A stretch of 64,000 nt of DNA from NCBI GenBank assembly GCA_031216915.1, contig CM062297.1, positions 540,166,971-540,230,970 of the forward strand, given 5' to 3'. A model generated the notes under the pieces. That model made no database searches. It was not told where the DNA came from and worked only from the letters and a program-made list of their open reading frames with translations. Made by a program: the position numbers and the translations under genes. Origin of the DNA: Pictodentalium vernedei. Its lineage: Eukaryota; Mollusca; Scaphopoda; Dentaliida; Dentaliidae. Shown piece after piece: positions 20,314-31,851 of this stretch; positions within the stretch are counted from its first letter, which is position 1, and each line of letters begins with the position of its first letter.

Positions 20314-21093
20314 TTGTTCTTCGGGCAAGTGTTAATGCGGAGTTGTTTTCTTTTTTTACAGATGGATCGTCAAAACAGTCTGAGTGGTTACACTATTCCT
20401 AAGCGGAATGGTGAATTTGGTGATTTGGTCTGCAGAATGTGCGTCTATATCACACCCAAGCTATCAAACTTCCTAGTCACTGTGAGACGAGAAGACATGA
20501 GCAAGCTTTGGGAAGATGCTCACGAAGTCTGCAAAGGAGTCCTCGACGTAGCCCTCATCGAGGTACACGAAGGAGCCGACGACGAAGCCCTCTACGCAGT
20601 CCACGGAGGAGCCCTAGAAGGAGCTATCATAAGAGCCCACCAAGAAGCCACTCACCACAGTCGAACCGAGATTGTTTGGAGAAACGACATTCACTCCCAC
20701 CGGCGTGAATCACCCAGAAAACGTTCTGAGACGAGTTCAACACAGATGCGTCCAAGTGTTAGCAGTACAGTAACGAAGGTAGCTGACACAGCTTCTGCGT
20801 CTATCCTGGAGCCACGGGTTCGATCAATTTTTATCCGTAAATCACCGAAAGGATCCCATCGAGTTGCAAAAGAGCCCGATTCTCATAGTGAAGGTTCGAA
20901 ACCTGATGTTTCCCTGAGCGAGGAGACGAGTCGCGTGGACGTTGGTGCACAGTGTGAGTTGGGGATTGTGAAAATCGTCACAAAGGTGTTATCTTGGGAG
21001 AAAGATAAAGAAGTGGAAACATCGCTGACGGAGGTTGCTACCATGGATGTTCAGGACTTCCATGCCTCCTTGCGTAGGAGCATGTTGCGATGA
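20314..21093 (+). CDS. Unrecognised ORF upstream of a 321-bp LTR
   Basis: 259 codons from the first ATG; the methionine at 20362 (MDRQNSLSGY) is a more credible start because the preceding residues look like low-complexity UTR. No family is recognised. The protein is charged, with a glutamate/alanine/valine-rich middle. Between about 20540 and 20700 the +1 frame instead reads a run of RSPRRSP and RSPLRSPRRS dipeptides, like an RS domain, so a frameshift may have moved part of the original protein out of frame. The frame ends about 80 bp before the LTR at 21175-21495, so it may be the last ORF of that LTR element, although no protease, RT or integrase motif is visible. Confidence 0.4.
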   Translation: MFFGQVLMRSCFLFLQMDRQNSLSGYTIPKRNGEFGDLVCRMCVYITPKLSNFLVTVRREDMSKLWEDAHEVCKGVLDVALIEVHEGADDEALYAVHGGALEGAIIRAHQEATHHSRTEIVWRNDIHSHRRESPRKRSETSSTQMRPSVSSTVTKVADTASASILEPRVRSIFIRKSPKGSHRVAKEPDSHSEGSKPDVSLSEETSRVDVGAQCELGIVKIVTKVLSWEKDKEVETSLTEVATMDVQDFHASLRRSMLR

Positions 21094-21174
21094 GATATTG
21101 TTTTTATCCTTGAACTGTAAATGCGCGACGCATTTTTTTTTTTTTTTTTTTTTAGTTGTTGTTGGAGGGAGTGA

Positions 21175-21495
21175 TGTGACGAACGCTAGTGCTTTCCTCA
21201 TGTTTATAGAGACACTTTAAATACTTACCTTTTTTCATACTTATCTCTGCGTGCAGATGATCACCTGTCCCTGTTTTATACCCATTATTCATTCCATTTC
21301 TTATTACATGTTTTTGTGACGTTGTCACATTGCGCATGTCTGTTGGTTAGGTCCGGGTTCTGGGGGAGTTTACGTCTTGTCGTTGCAGAGTGAACATCGG
21401 GATTCAGCTCAGAGAATTAAAGTCTAAATGGTAGGTGAAATGGGGAATTTGCAATAATAAGATTGTTTCAGAAGTTGCCCTCGGACGTGTGCAAC
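21175..21495 (+). repeat. 321-bp LTR (likely 3' LTR)
   Basis: TGTGACGAACGCTAG to GTGTGCAAC, preceded by the purine-rich word GGAGGGAG. A copy of the same length lies at 42620-42940 on the minus strand, where it precedes a gag-like frame. Divergence between the two is modest. A T-run of about 23 bases sits at 21133-21153. Confidence 0.65.
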
Positions 21496-21669
21496 GGGAC
21501 TCATATGAATTTTATTGATGTTTGACTTGTAATTTCCAATAAAACCTAGAATTTATATAATGTCTCCAGTCTTCGAGGTACCCATTTAGGCACGTAATAG
21601 TGCACCCGCGCGTCCAAGGACGCCGGAACACTCTACGGTAGGGGGTGGAACGTTACACTAGTTTGGGTT
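21496..21669. other. Unassigned sequence after the LTR
   Basis: No ORF or repeat partner is visible. It lies between the LTR and the inverted-repeat unit starting near 21670. Confidence 0.3.
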
Positions 21670-22432
21670 TGCATGGGGTATGTTTCAGTGAGCTGTTCCG
21701 GTATACTTGGTTTATTGTGAGCATGCGCAGACACGCGGAATAAAACCTAGGTCGTTTCATTGATCAGTTTATAGAGCAGGGTTATCTGGTTTATCATTCT
21801 ATTCTTGACATGCGCAGTGGAACGCACGTAAAAGTTCTACGCCTCGCACTTCGACAATAAAAAGCATTCGATTTCGAGTGTCAAAAAAGAAATAAACAGT
21901 GCAAGGTTCATGAAAAATGCTGTAACTCAAGACAGAGAAACTATAAAAAAAAGTTATTAACATTTATTTCGCCTATAAAAGCGGCTTTTCAAAAATATTC
22001 GATTCTCAACTGAAAGGGTGTTTTTCTCTCAGAAAAAATTGTTACAACTTTCAGAAGATCTTTTTGGCCATTTTATTTCCATGATGGTGCTCAGTCACGC
22101 AATTTTTGACACTATCACTGAAAAGTTTCTGATGAGGGCCTTTTTAACGATGTGTTTCTAAGATTGTTTAAAAATGAAAGCAGGGATATGTTTCCCACGC
22201 TTTGGATGTCTCCCTGCTAACAATACTTTCATGCGTCGCGTTTCCCAGCGACATCAAAGAGTGGCTTATTAGAATGGTATTCGCATTAAATATATCGTTC
22301 TGTTGTGATTTCTAAACCCAGTTTAGGTTTACATGGAATAGTAAACTGAGTAAACCGGAATAATTCACTGAAACATACCCATGGAATAGTAAACCAAGTC
22401 AACCGGAATAGCTCACTCAAAGGTTTAGTTCA
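21670..22432. repeat. Inverted-repeat unit with TTCCGGTTTAC-type ends
   Basis: The left end near 21672-21712 (GGGTATGTTTCAGTGAGCTG-like, then TTCCGG and CTTGGTTTA) is repeated inverted, twice in tandem, at about 22322-22438. A block at 21965-22325 recurs inverted at 42941-43290, directly beside the 42.6-kb LTR. No protein is visible. It resembles the modular inverted-repeat ends seen at 14-18 kb, with a different unit. Confidence 0.5.
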
Positions 22433-22799
22433 GTTTAAACAATATTTATTTCAGAAAAGCATGTTGAAGAACAGATTACATATTAACACAAAAGTACATA
22501 AACTGAAATGGATTCAGCAGTGAGCTTATTTAGCTTATACAAAGCTGTCTCCGATACATTGTAAACCTTTCGTATTGAATGGCTGGTACGGAAGTATTTT
22601 ATGTTCTTTGGCATGATTAAAAAAATTGTGTACAAGCTGCTCGAGTACAAGTGAGTGATCGAGCTAGCTGGAGGGAGATAAAGAGAGAGGAAGAAAAAAA
22701 GGGACAAAATTGCAGAATGACCCAAAGAAAAATTGGTGCCAGGGTGGCGTGGCATGCAGTGATTGGGGCGTTAGAATAGACACGGTCTCGTGTTCTGAG

Positions 22800-25369
22800 C
22801 TACTGGAAACGTTTACTCTGAAGAATAAATTTGTGGACCTGCTGGAATATGAACTTGTTGGTTGGCAAGTCGTAATATTCACAACCATAAAGCAAGATGT
22901 CGGTTGTAATCGAGTGGGGTATGGAACCCAATGTTTGCATTCGCGTGTGGATGTACATGGGACAATGGAAAAAGTAATGGCCAGTAGTTTCGCGTTCACC
23001 ACATACACACAGGGGACTATCAGAGAGGAAGTTGTTGTGTAAGTCACTGTTAAGATTACTGCAATTAAGACGTAGACGGCAGTGGAGAATTTGTGCCCGA
23101 CGTGAGGTATGATTGTAAAAGTAGGTGGGAACCCGATGTCTGTTACGATTCAGATAACTCTTGAAGCTTGAGACGGAGGTATATTTCTTTAACTTCAAGC
23201 GGTACGCTATTCCATAATCGCGTGGTAGAGGGAAGAAATGACATGTGGTACGCGTTTGTTCGACAACGTGGAGCTGCAAGGTTGTCGCGTCGGAGATTAT
23301 AATTATGAGTCTCAGAGGTGGGACGGGGAATTAAGTTGGACATATATTGGGGCACAAGGCCATGATACATTTTAAAATACTGCTGGAGTTTGTGATTTGT
23401 TCGTCTTGTTTCTAGAGTTTCCCAGCCAGTTTCCAAATAGAGTCGAGATATGCTAGTGCTCTTGGTACTCCCCCGTCACAAGTCGTGCTGCTTCGATCTG
23501 TATTTTTTCTAGATCATCAGCTTCAGTGGCGGTACAGACTACAGTTGTCCCATACAGTATCGGCATACTCAAGTATTGGGCGAACATAAGCAAAATAAAT
23601 TTGCTCCAGGCTTTTTCGATCGAGTCTGTATTTGAACCGTCTCAAGATATCCACACACTTCCATGCTTTTGGGGTTATTTCTGCAATATGAGAGGACCAT
23701 GATCCTCGATTATCAAATGTTAGTCCTAGATATTTGTGGTGACTGACCTCGTTGATACCAGTCTCAAACATGTGAAGAATTGGGTGACTCGGCTGATTAG
23801 TTTTACGAGCTATTAACAGGGACTCTGTTTTGGCGGGATTAAAATTTACTAACCATCGGTTGGACCATTCCTCGACTCGTTTTAAGTCAGTTCCAATGAT
23901 TTCAGCAGAGATTTCGGGGTCTTCAACAATTAGATAAAGTGTTGTGTCGTCTGCAAACAACCGAATACTACTAGTGATGTTCTCAACTATGTCGTTGATA
24001 TAAATCAGAAAAAGCAAGGGTTCCAGAATGGATCCTTAGGGTACCCCTGCTGGTACATGTTTCCAGGATGACGATACCGAATTAAGAACGACGCACTGCT
24101 GTCTTTCATCCAAGTATGATTTAAACCACTGTAGGAGAGAGCCAGTGATTCCCATGTCTTGTAGCTTGTAGAGACGTCCTTTGTGCCAAACCTTGTCGAA
24201 GGCCTTGCTCACGTCACAAAATATCACACGTATCTCCTTTCCCTCGTCTACTGCAGAACTGAAGGCATCGTAGATGTCAGTTAGCTGCAAGACAGTGGAA
24301 TCAGATGGCGGGAACCCGGACTGAAAAGGTGTTAGGAGCATATTAGTCTTCAGAAAATGGAGGACTTTTTGAAAGACACATTTTTCGAATACTTCACTCA
24401 AACAACTCAACAGGGTAATTGGGCGGTAATTTTGAACTAACTTGCTATCGCCTTTCTTGAATACATGGGTGACATTACACCGTTTCCATTCAGCCGGGAA
24501 AAACGATTTTTGGAGCATTGAGTTGAAGAGCGTTGTTAAAGGGTGACACAAGCTAGATGAGCATTTTTTTGAGTAGGTGGGGCTGACATTGTCGGGCCAA
24601 CAGGCTTTGGAAACATTAATCGATTGGAGAGCTTTGAGGGTGTCCTCGGGCGCGATAGTGATTTCGCTGATTTCAGCGCGACCAACTTCATCTCGAGTTT
24701 GAGGAAGGGGATGATTAAAATCATCGATCGTTGAGATATTACAGAAATATTTGTTAAACAGTTCTGCCTTTTCATTATCTGACACAAATAGTTTGTTGTC
24801 ATCCTCAAGTATGGGAATTGTTTGTTTTATGCGGGAAAGAAGACTCGTGAAACGACCATTAATAAGCTTTCTGTCGAATCCCATCCTTAATTTGTGTCCT
24901 AGCCTTCTGTTATATTGTATAGCCATTATTATGTGTATTGTTTTTTATATCTCATATCTCAAATTTTGTATACATATAACGCGTTAACTTAAATAAAACT
25001 GTTGTTTAAACTAAACTAAGACTCGTGAATGTTTTCCACCAGTCAGAGGAACTCGTTGTTGAAGAGTTTAATTTTTCGTCGATTTTAGAAAAGAAGTTCA
25101 ATTTTGATTTGCGAATTTCAGAGACTGTTTGGTTGCGTTTGAGACGAATTTTTTTCCCATGACGAGGGAGTATTTTTTGTTTTAGCTTTTCGATAAAGCC
25201 GTTTACGATGACGAATTAATTTTCTAATATTATTATGCATCCACGGCGGTTGATTCGGTCGACATGTGATCATCTTGTGTGGGATAAATTTCATTGCACA
25301 GTGTTCAAGTAAGCCAGTCAATTGGGGCACGTGGTCTGGTAGAGGTGATTCAAGCCAAATAGTTTCCAA
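22800..25369 (-). pseudogene. F1 copy 1: reverse transcriptase and C-terminal region
   Basis: From 25369 downward the linker WMHNNIRKLIRHRKRLYRKA is followed, after the insertion at 24852-25017, by NYRPITLLSCLSEVFEKCVF, IFCDVSKAFDKVWHKG (block A), a TAA replacing the codon after AGVP (damaged block B), then LFLIYINDIV, RLFADDTTLYL (block C), WLVNFNPAKTESL and YADTVWDNCS. A further frameshift region follows near 23450, and the C-terminal part ends with CVCGERETTGHYFFHCPMY, a CxC-x7-H-x4-C motif. There are at least four reading-frame breaks. The apparent start of the 24926 frame lies in the inserted segment and is not native. Confidence 0.9.
24852..25017 (+). mobile_element. 5'-truncated F1-related 3' end inserted in F1 copy 1
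   Basis: The 166-bp insert is flanked by 12-bp direct repeats AAGACTCGTGAA (24840-24851 and 25018-25029). It ends AAATAAAACTGTTGTTTAAAC plus a few bases, the same terminus as the F1 family but on the plus strand, and its body (AAGCTTTCTGTCGAATC word) resembles the 3' UTR of copy 2 near 44680. It is therefore a severely truncated relative inserted antisense. Removing it restores the alignment with copies 2 and 3. Confidence 0.85.
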
Positions 25370-25636
25370 GTTAATATCACAGAGCGCGCTGTTAAGTCTG
25401 TCGTAATCACCTGCACTGAAACACCTGATTTTTCGTTTGTAAGTATTAAATTTTTTTAGGGTTTTAAGAGACTAAACCGGGCAATGGTATCTTGTGAGAT
25501 CCGCAAAGAACGGATCATTCACTTCGACATTGCTGATATTGGTGAGTGCTTGGTCATTTACGATAACGAGGTCAAGCAGGGTGTCGGAATTTTCTGTAAA
25601 GTACGTCGATTCCTGAACAACTTGCGTGAGATTATA

Positions 25637-26226
25637 TTAACTAAGAAGCTGTTGCATTGGTCCGTTTGGGCGACCATGCTGGTTGTCGTTGAAATCACCG
25701 GTTACACTGATATTTGGTATATTTGTGTCTAATGCTTTGTCCAGTGATGCGGAGATCAGATTCCATACGTCACTAGAAGAGTTAGATGGTCGATAAATTG
25801 CACCGAGAAGGATCGGGCCATGCTCAGTATAAATTTGAACCCATAGACTTTCAAGGGTTTCAATGTTCAGGTCCCATCGGTGTTTGAAGCAGATGTAATT
25901 CTTCAAGTAGATGGCAACGCCACCACCTCGACTACCACGGTCATTTCTCAGCGGCGGGTGAAAGGATGGTAATTCAATGTCGACCACGTCTCGGTGAAGG
26001 CACAAACATCGTAGGACAACGCCTCACAAGCAATAACGTCAATTTTTGGTCGTAGGCTTTGGATATTAAGGTGGAGCAAGAATATGCCATTGGGAACAGC
26101 TGACCTGGTGGAGGTTGCCGTGACAGAATCAGATGTGGATGGCCGTGGGTGTTTGTCTGGATCTGGGTTAATCTCAATGTCACCTGCAACAATGCATAGT
26201 TTTAAAAGCCATAAAGCAATACCCAC
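25637..26226 (-). pseudogene. F1 copy 1: 2A-like leader and endonuclease domain
   Basis: The N-terminal part reads a hydrophobic stretch (ALWLLKLCIVA) followed by GDIEINPDP, a 2A-like motif with G changed to D in the last conserved NPGP. The endonuclease then shows LLHLNIQSLRPK (N motif), AFTETW (catalytic E), GGGVAIYLKN, LLGAIYRPSN and VTGDFNDNQ (catalytic D and N). A frameshift near 26000 splits the leader from the rest, and the C-terminal SDH-type block is not readable. The family role is target-site nicking for target-primed reverse transcription. Copy 2 has the intact NPGP. Confidence 0.85.
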
Positions 26227-26240
26227 AAGAGCATAACAAA

Positions 26241-29200
26241 GATAACATAATCACAGAAAATGTGTCACGAACCATAGGTGTAAAAAATGGGACAAGGGGG
26301 ATAAGGAAAGGGACCAAAAATAGCTTCCCAAGGAAAGAACAGGTACACAAAGTGGGATATACAAACATGCAGGGACTAGATAATAAAGGGACCAGGAGGC
26401 GGAAGCCAATGAACCTTGACACCCTGAAAGTAGGTTATAGCAACATCCAGAAACTCCACCGGAAAGTAAGTGAAATTGCTACATTGATTGAGGCAGAAGA
26501 GTTTGACGTCATGGGCTTAAGCGAAACGTGGGTAAGACACGAGGAACGGGTAGACCAAGTAAGGGGGTACGTATGGATAGGTGTAGGGCGAACGGAAGGC
26601 CAGAAAAAAGGGGGAGAGGTAGGCATGTACATTAAAGAGGATTTAAAACCATCGCTGATCACAGACCTGGAAAACATCAGCACCCCGGCTGAGGTATCGA
26701 AAGAAATTGGACGGGTAAGGATCAGTCTGAAAAACAAAAGTATTGCCCTTGGGGCTGTGTATTGTGCGGTGGAGGGAAGCAAACCCGAATGGAATGATTC
26801 GATATACTCAACACTGAGGTCCAATATCACCGAATTACAAAACAAGGGGCTCGGTATAATTCTGATGGGTGACTTTAATGGCCACATAGGTAATGATGAA
26901 GAAGGCATAGAGGGTGGGGACAATACAGTCAACAGGAATGGAAGGAAGCTGTTGAACTTCACAAACGAGCTCGGTCTGAAGATTCTGAACAGGGACGCGA
27001 GGTGTAAGGGGAAATGGACCTGGGAGAGGAACGACAGAAAATCGATAATCGACTACATCCTCACAGATATTAATTTATGGAGGGAGGTGATAGGGGTAGA
27101 AGTGGATGATGAGGGTAAAATGGAGGTGGATAGTGATCACAACTTGATTACAGTGACGATCAGGGCCAAAACTCTAGTAAAAAGCAAAGGAAGCTCTAAG
27201 GAGATTTGGGAACTCAAAAAAGATGCTGACTGGGCGAAGTTCAATGAAAAACTGAAACCAAAGCTTGCAACCGTACCCCAGAGGGGCAGTGTCCAGAAGA
27301 TAGCCGACGTCATAGTTGCGAGCCTGGTGGAGGCAGGAAAGGAAAGTGTAGGAAAATTCAGGGTGCCAACACGGGAACTTGGGTACAGAGTGAACGAAGA
27401 ACTGAAAAGGGCCATAAAGGGAAGAAAAGCTAAATGTGCTGCGTACAGAAGAAGTAGAAAACTTAAGGGGGCGGAAAGCAATGAGGCCACAGTTGCTAAG
27501 GAAGAATACCACCAAGCACGAAATAAAGTAAATAAGATTAAAGACGATAATAGGAGAGTACGAAATAGCAGTCTTATTAGGACGATAAGAACGACAGGGA
27601 GGTCGAGTTCGAACGTATTTTGGAAATGGGTGAATAAACGTAACAAAGGAAGTAACCCACAGAGTATTAAAGTAGATGGCAGAGTTACAGACGAGCAAGA
27701 TCAAGTCGCATCAGAACTAGTCAAGCACTGGGAAAAGGTAAACGATAAGCGATGGGGCATGGGGAGCCCACCAGAGTGTCCGAATCAGGTCGAGGAAAAC
27801 CTATCGAGCTTCGTGTGCAACGAAATTAAAACGGAGTTGGTGCGAAAGGTGATATCAAAATTAAGGGAGGAGTGGATGAAATTCCTAACGAGTTTATCAA
27901 AAAAGGGGGAGAGGAACTCGTGAAAAGCCTAACTGCCCTATTCAATCTAGCCATAGAAAATCAAGAGGTCCCAAAGGAGTGGAGAGAAAGTAAAGTGACA
28001 TTTATTCACAAAAAGGGAGAAAAAGACGTTTTGGATAACTATCGAGGGATCTCTGTCAGTAGCAACATTGGAAAGGTTTTCTGTAAAGTCCTGTATGGGA
28101 GACTAGAGGAGGTGGTTGAGGAGAAGGGTTTTTTGGGAGAAATCCAGAATGGCTTCAGGAAGAGAAGGAGAGTTACTGACCATCTTTTCACACTATCCCA
28201 AATGATAGAATCCGCGAAAGCAAAAAAGAAAAAGATGTTTGTGGCCTTTTTGGATATCAAAAAGGCATACGATAGAGTATGGAGGGAAGGTATGTGGCGC
28301 AAGCTGGAGGCTATGGGCTTAGGAGGCGAGTTTGTTGGAATGATGAAAGCATTATATAAAGATATACAGAGTGAACTTAGCCTGGGAAACATTACAACGA
28401 AACGTGTGCCTATGAAGATAGGCCTAAAACAGGGGTGTATCCTTTTGCCGATCCTGTTTGCATTGTACATCAAAGGTTTAGGAGATGAACTCCTGCGTAG
28501 CGAGGATGGGGTAGCAGTTGGGGACTTGAAGATCCCAGGGCTATTTTTTGCAGACGATATGGTTCTAGTGTCAGAAAGCGAAGAGGGGCTAACGAAAATG
28601 CTGGGAATTGTTGGGAAATATGGGAGCAAATGGAGACTCGAACTTAATGAAAGCCAGAGCAAAATTATACCCGTGGGCCGCAAAGTGGACTCCACCCGAA
28701 GGTGGAGAGTGGGTGAGTTCTGCATTCCGGAAGGGAGCAGCAAACTTCTCAGTGTGGGAGAGACAGGTGATTACGAGTATTTGGGGGTAAATATAAACAT
28801 TACAGGAAGAGGCATCTACCGGAACCACACAAATAAATTGATTCCGAAGGGGAAGCGAATCCTTAACCAAATGAAACTTATAGGGAGAAACAGTTTCAAT
28901 AAGGTTTTCGTGGGGGAAACCATTTGGGAAATGGTGGGGCTGCCAAGTATAACATACGGTACGGAAGTGGTACCCCTAAACCAGACGGCCGTAAAGAGCT
29001 TGGAAATCCTGCATAACGATGCAGGCCGATGGATAACGGGGTCGAGTAATGCCGCAGTGCTAGAAGCAATCAGGGGTGAGCTTGGGTGGATGAGGATCAA
29101 GGACAGGATAGACCTGTTGAAGCTCGGTTATCTTAATTATTTGGTAAATCTCCCCGCCAGCCGATGGTGTAAAGCAATGTTCTGAGAATTTTCAACTCAA

Positions 29201-29856
29201 ACATCAAAACGGGGTGGATGGTCCAAGTGAGGGAGCTAGTAAAGAACTACTCATTGGAGATCTCGGACCTGGACGTTGGGGCAAACCAGGGTAAAAAAAA
29301 TCGTCAGAGAAAGGGTCATGGAGGATTGTAACCGTAATTGGCGACAGGGGGTCAAATCAAAGAGGTCTTTGGGTGGCCTGCGTGATAAAGAGAAGCCAGG
29401 TTTTGAAGAGTACCTTGAAGGCACCTTTGCGGGGTCACTGTTGTTCAAGCTGAGGTCGCGATCCCTGGAGCTGAGGGGAAAAATTGGGAAAGACGGTGAA
29501 AGGGAGTGCTAGAGGTGTAACTTGGACATGGTGGAGACCCTGGAGCACTTTCTTCTAGAATGCCCAAAGTATCAACCTAAAAGAATGAGATTCACTGGGA
29601 GTATAATGGGGAAGTGGGATGGGAGAATGAAGGACATGTGGTTAGGGGGAGACTCAAAGGAGAGGGTTAATATGCTAATCGGAGAGATTGGGAAGAATGG
29701 GACAAGGGATATCATCAAGCAGTTCGTCTCCGAGTGTTGGGAGGAGAGGAAAAGCGTGGGAATAGGGAGGCAGTTGGGAGTACAGGGGTAACCATGGCCT
29801 TCTCGTCCGAGAACCGCGACAAACCAGCGCCTGGCCAAAGTGTTATTATTATTACG
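26241..29856 (+). mobile_element. F2 non-LTR retrotransposon, subfamily alpha, copy 1
   Basis: A plus-strand element lacking ORF1 (5'-truncated), ending in CTGGCCAAAGTGTTATTATTATTA at about 29856. ORF2 is complete in outline but broken. The flanks are F1 copy 1 on the left and the duplicated 2-kb block on the right. No clear target duplication is seen. Confidence 0.85.
26262..29791 (+). pseudogene. F2 alpha copy 1 ORF2: endonuclease-reverse transcriptase
   Basis: The endonuclease motifs are VGYSNIQKLHRK, MGLSETWVR, LGAVYCAVEGSK, ILMGDFNGHIG, TWERNDRKSIIDYI and DSDHNLI. RT motifs follow after a deletion/frameshift near 27870: VLDNYRGISVSSNIGK, AFLDIKKAYDRVW (A), GLKQGCILLPILFALYI (B) and LFFADDMVLV (C). 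Another frameshift near 29185 and a TAG near 29509 precede the C-terminal LEHFLLECPKY part of a zinc-binding motif, whose first cysteines lie around the stop. Near the N terminus the word VGYTNMQGL occurs 32 residues before VGYSNIQKL, hinting at a local duplication. A dead copy. Confidence 0.9.
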
Positions 29857-30621
29857 GACAACTGGAATTGGAATGAAATGATCCCATGACACTATTGGGA
29901 ATGTAAGAGCGTGTCTCCTCGTATCCGATGGTATGCGTTAAAATTAACATAAGTCTAAGACCGTTTAAGCCGTGGCTGCTGAACAAGTAAACCAAGAGGA
30001 GTGGTTGTGGATCTAGTTGCTTCTTACCCTGCATGCCACTGCCAGCTATAGCGGCGAAAGAGCCCACGTGCATTCGGTAGCTAGTTATGTCACACATCGA
30101 GTGGATTTAGGAACTTGTGAAGAAATGTAGTGGGTCCAATCGTCCGCACAGGATGGCATACTCTGGTCAATTTTTCTTGGGTCATATCGGTGGAGAGAAC
30201 AGAACTAGAAAGTGAGAACAGAAATTCAATCAAGAATGAGAACAATATATTTACATGTACAAGAAGTAATGGTGTTGAGACACAAAACGAATTCATGTTA
30301 GGAACACGCTTTCCAGCAACTGGTGTATTCAACCTTGGGGTACTGGTAGCGTATGATTCTTGGGACTAATTTTCGTTGGCATTTTCAAGTAGTTCGCTTA
30401 GTTTGTTTTGTAGTAAAATACTAGGAATAGTAGTGGATGCATGCATGTCGACATGGGGCTCCAAGCATCGGCCCATGACGCCATGGCATCCCATGGTAGA
30501 ACCATGGCCTGTCATGCCACCCTGGACCGTGCTACCAAGGACCGTTCTATCCCATCACAAGTAAATACGCAAAACTTTCCGATCTTCACGTTACGAAAGA
30601 TGAGGACTGAAAGGTTTACTG

Positions 30622-30712
30622 ACGTTTCGGCCTTTGGACGTTTCGGTCTGGACGTTTCGGCCTCCAATCGGGCCGAAACATCCTGCCTATCGGGCCGAAA
30701 CGTCCTGGGTTT
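30622..30712. repeat. Compact GGGCCGAAACGTCC foldback array
   Basis: Three GGACGTTTCGG units are followed by inverted GGGCCGAAACATCC and GGGCCGAAACGTCC units within 90 bp, so it can fold on itself. It is repeated at 57862-57952 by the duplication; a related array lies at 41660-41715. Confidence 0.85.
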
Positions 30713-31119
30713 TAGTGAATTTTTTAATGTTTTTTTTTTACATATTTTGGAACTTAATTTCCTCCATGTTGATGGTCACAAAAAGTTGTCTTTGAATAAA
30801 AAAACGATCTCACCTTTATCGAAGATTAGTTTATCCGTAAAAATCAATGAAATAACTTTAGCAGGAATTAATGATATTTTATATTATTTGTAAGCAGAAA
30901 TAAAGTATGTTCACTGATGTTGAAGACGCATCGAAATAAATGAAATACAAGATTTTCCCAGAAAGTGTTGTTTTGACAAAACAAAAAGCCAATACTTTGT
31001 TTGACACTTCTGATTAAAAGTTACTGATGAACTTTTTGAGTTTGTTTATACAAGCTTTTCGGAATAAAAGTGACTGATGAACTGTTTGTATGTGTTGATA
31101 CAGCACTCTCGATATGGTA

Positions 31120-31791
31120 GATTTGGGAAAACTGTGTTACTTTAACTACTTGAGAAACCTGCCTGACAACCGGTGGTGCAAATTGATGCTCGATACCATT
31201 TGGAATTCTAATATAGAAACGGGGTGGTCAAACCATGTGAGGGAACTAATGGACAATTACTCTATAGAGGTCACAAACATAGAAGTAGGAATGAAAGAAG
31301 GCAAAAGGTTTGTCAAAGAGAGAGTCATGGAAGACTGCAATCGAAACTGGCGAGCAGGGGTTAGCGTGAAAAGATCACTGCAGGGGTTACAATATAAAGA
31401 AAAGCCAGCTTTTGAGAAGTACCTAGATGGCACCTTTGGAGGGTCACTGCTGTTCAAACTGAGATCAAGATCACTGGAGCTTCTGGGAAAAATTGGGAGA
31501 GATGGGGAAAAGGGATGCCAAATGTGCCACTCTGGAGTAGTGGAGACCCTGGAACATTTTCTCTTGGAATGCCCACAGTATATACCTCATAGAATAAAAT
31601 TTACTGGAAGAATAATGCAGAAGTGGGGTGAAGAAACAAAGGATAGATGGCTGAAGGGGGACACGAGGGAGAGGGTAGGAATGCTTATTGAAGAAATTGA
31701 AAAAGAGGAAGTGAGGGACACTATTAAGCAGTTTATATCTGAATGCTGGGAGGAGAGGAGGGGAAGAGGGGGTGGGGTGCAGGGGGAATGA
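31120..31791 (+). pseudogene. C-terminal part of F2 beta ORF2
   Basis: Open from the truncation point to the natural stop (GGGVQGE then TGA), about 223 codons. It encodes the region after the RT palm, including NLPDNRWCKLMLDTIWNSN and the putative zinc-binding motif CQMC-x9-H-x4-C (CQMCHSGVVETLEHFLLEC). It has no RT catalytic motif, so it is a fragment of ORF2 and not a gene. Near-identity with 37393-38000 and 51057-51750 shows recent origin. Confidence 0.9.
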
Positions 31792-31851
31792 TGGCCTTCT
31801 CTTATGAGGACCGCGACAAATCAGCGGCTGGCCAAAGAGTTATTATTATTA
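31120..31851 (+). mobile_element. F2 beta fragment, 5'-truncated (empty site known)
   Basis: A 732-bp 3' portion of a beta element. The empty site GATATGGTATCTTTGG is intact in the duplicate at about 58338-58352. The 3' end GCCAAAGAGTTATTATTATTA matches full-length beta copies. At most a TA is duplicated at the target, which is short for target-primed insertion. Confidence 0.92.

Larger units (their letters stand above)
22433..26236 (-). mobile_element. F1 non-LTR retrotransposon (CR1/L2-like), copy 1
   Basis: A minus-strand element whose 3' terminus is GTTTAAAC at 22433-22440, as in the copies ending at 44542 and 59185. In coding order it has an N-terminal hydrophobic segment with a 2A-like motif, an apurinic-type endonuclease, a linker, the RT domain and a C-terminal zinc-binding motif. 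The long 5' leader seen in copy 2 is missing. It abuts an F2 alpha element head to head near 26236-26262, so one has truncated the other. Several frameshifts and stops and a 166-bp insertion inactivate it. Confidence 0.9.

Noticed and set aside
24751-24987. 78-codon plus-strand frame at the insertion in F1 copy 1
   Set aside because: Antisense to the F1 RT region and to the inserted stub; no independent support.
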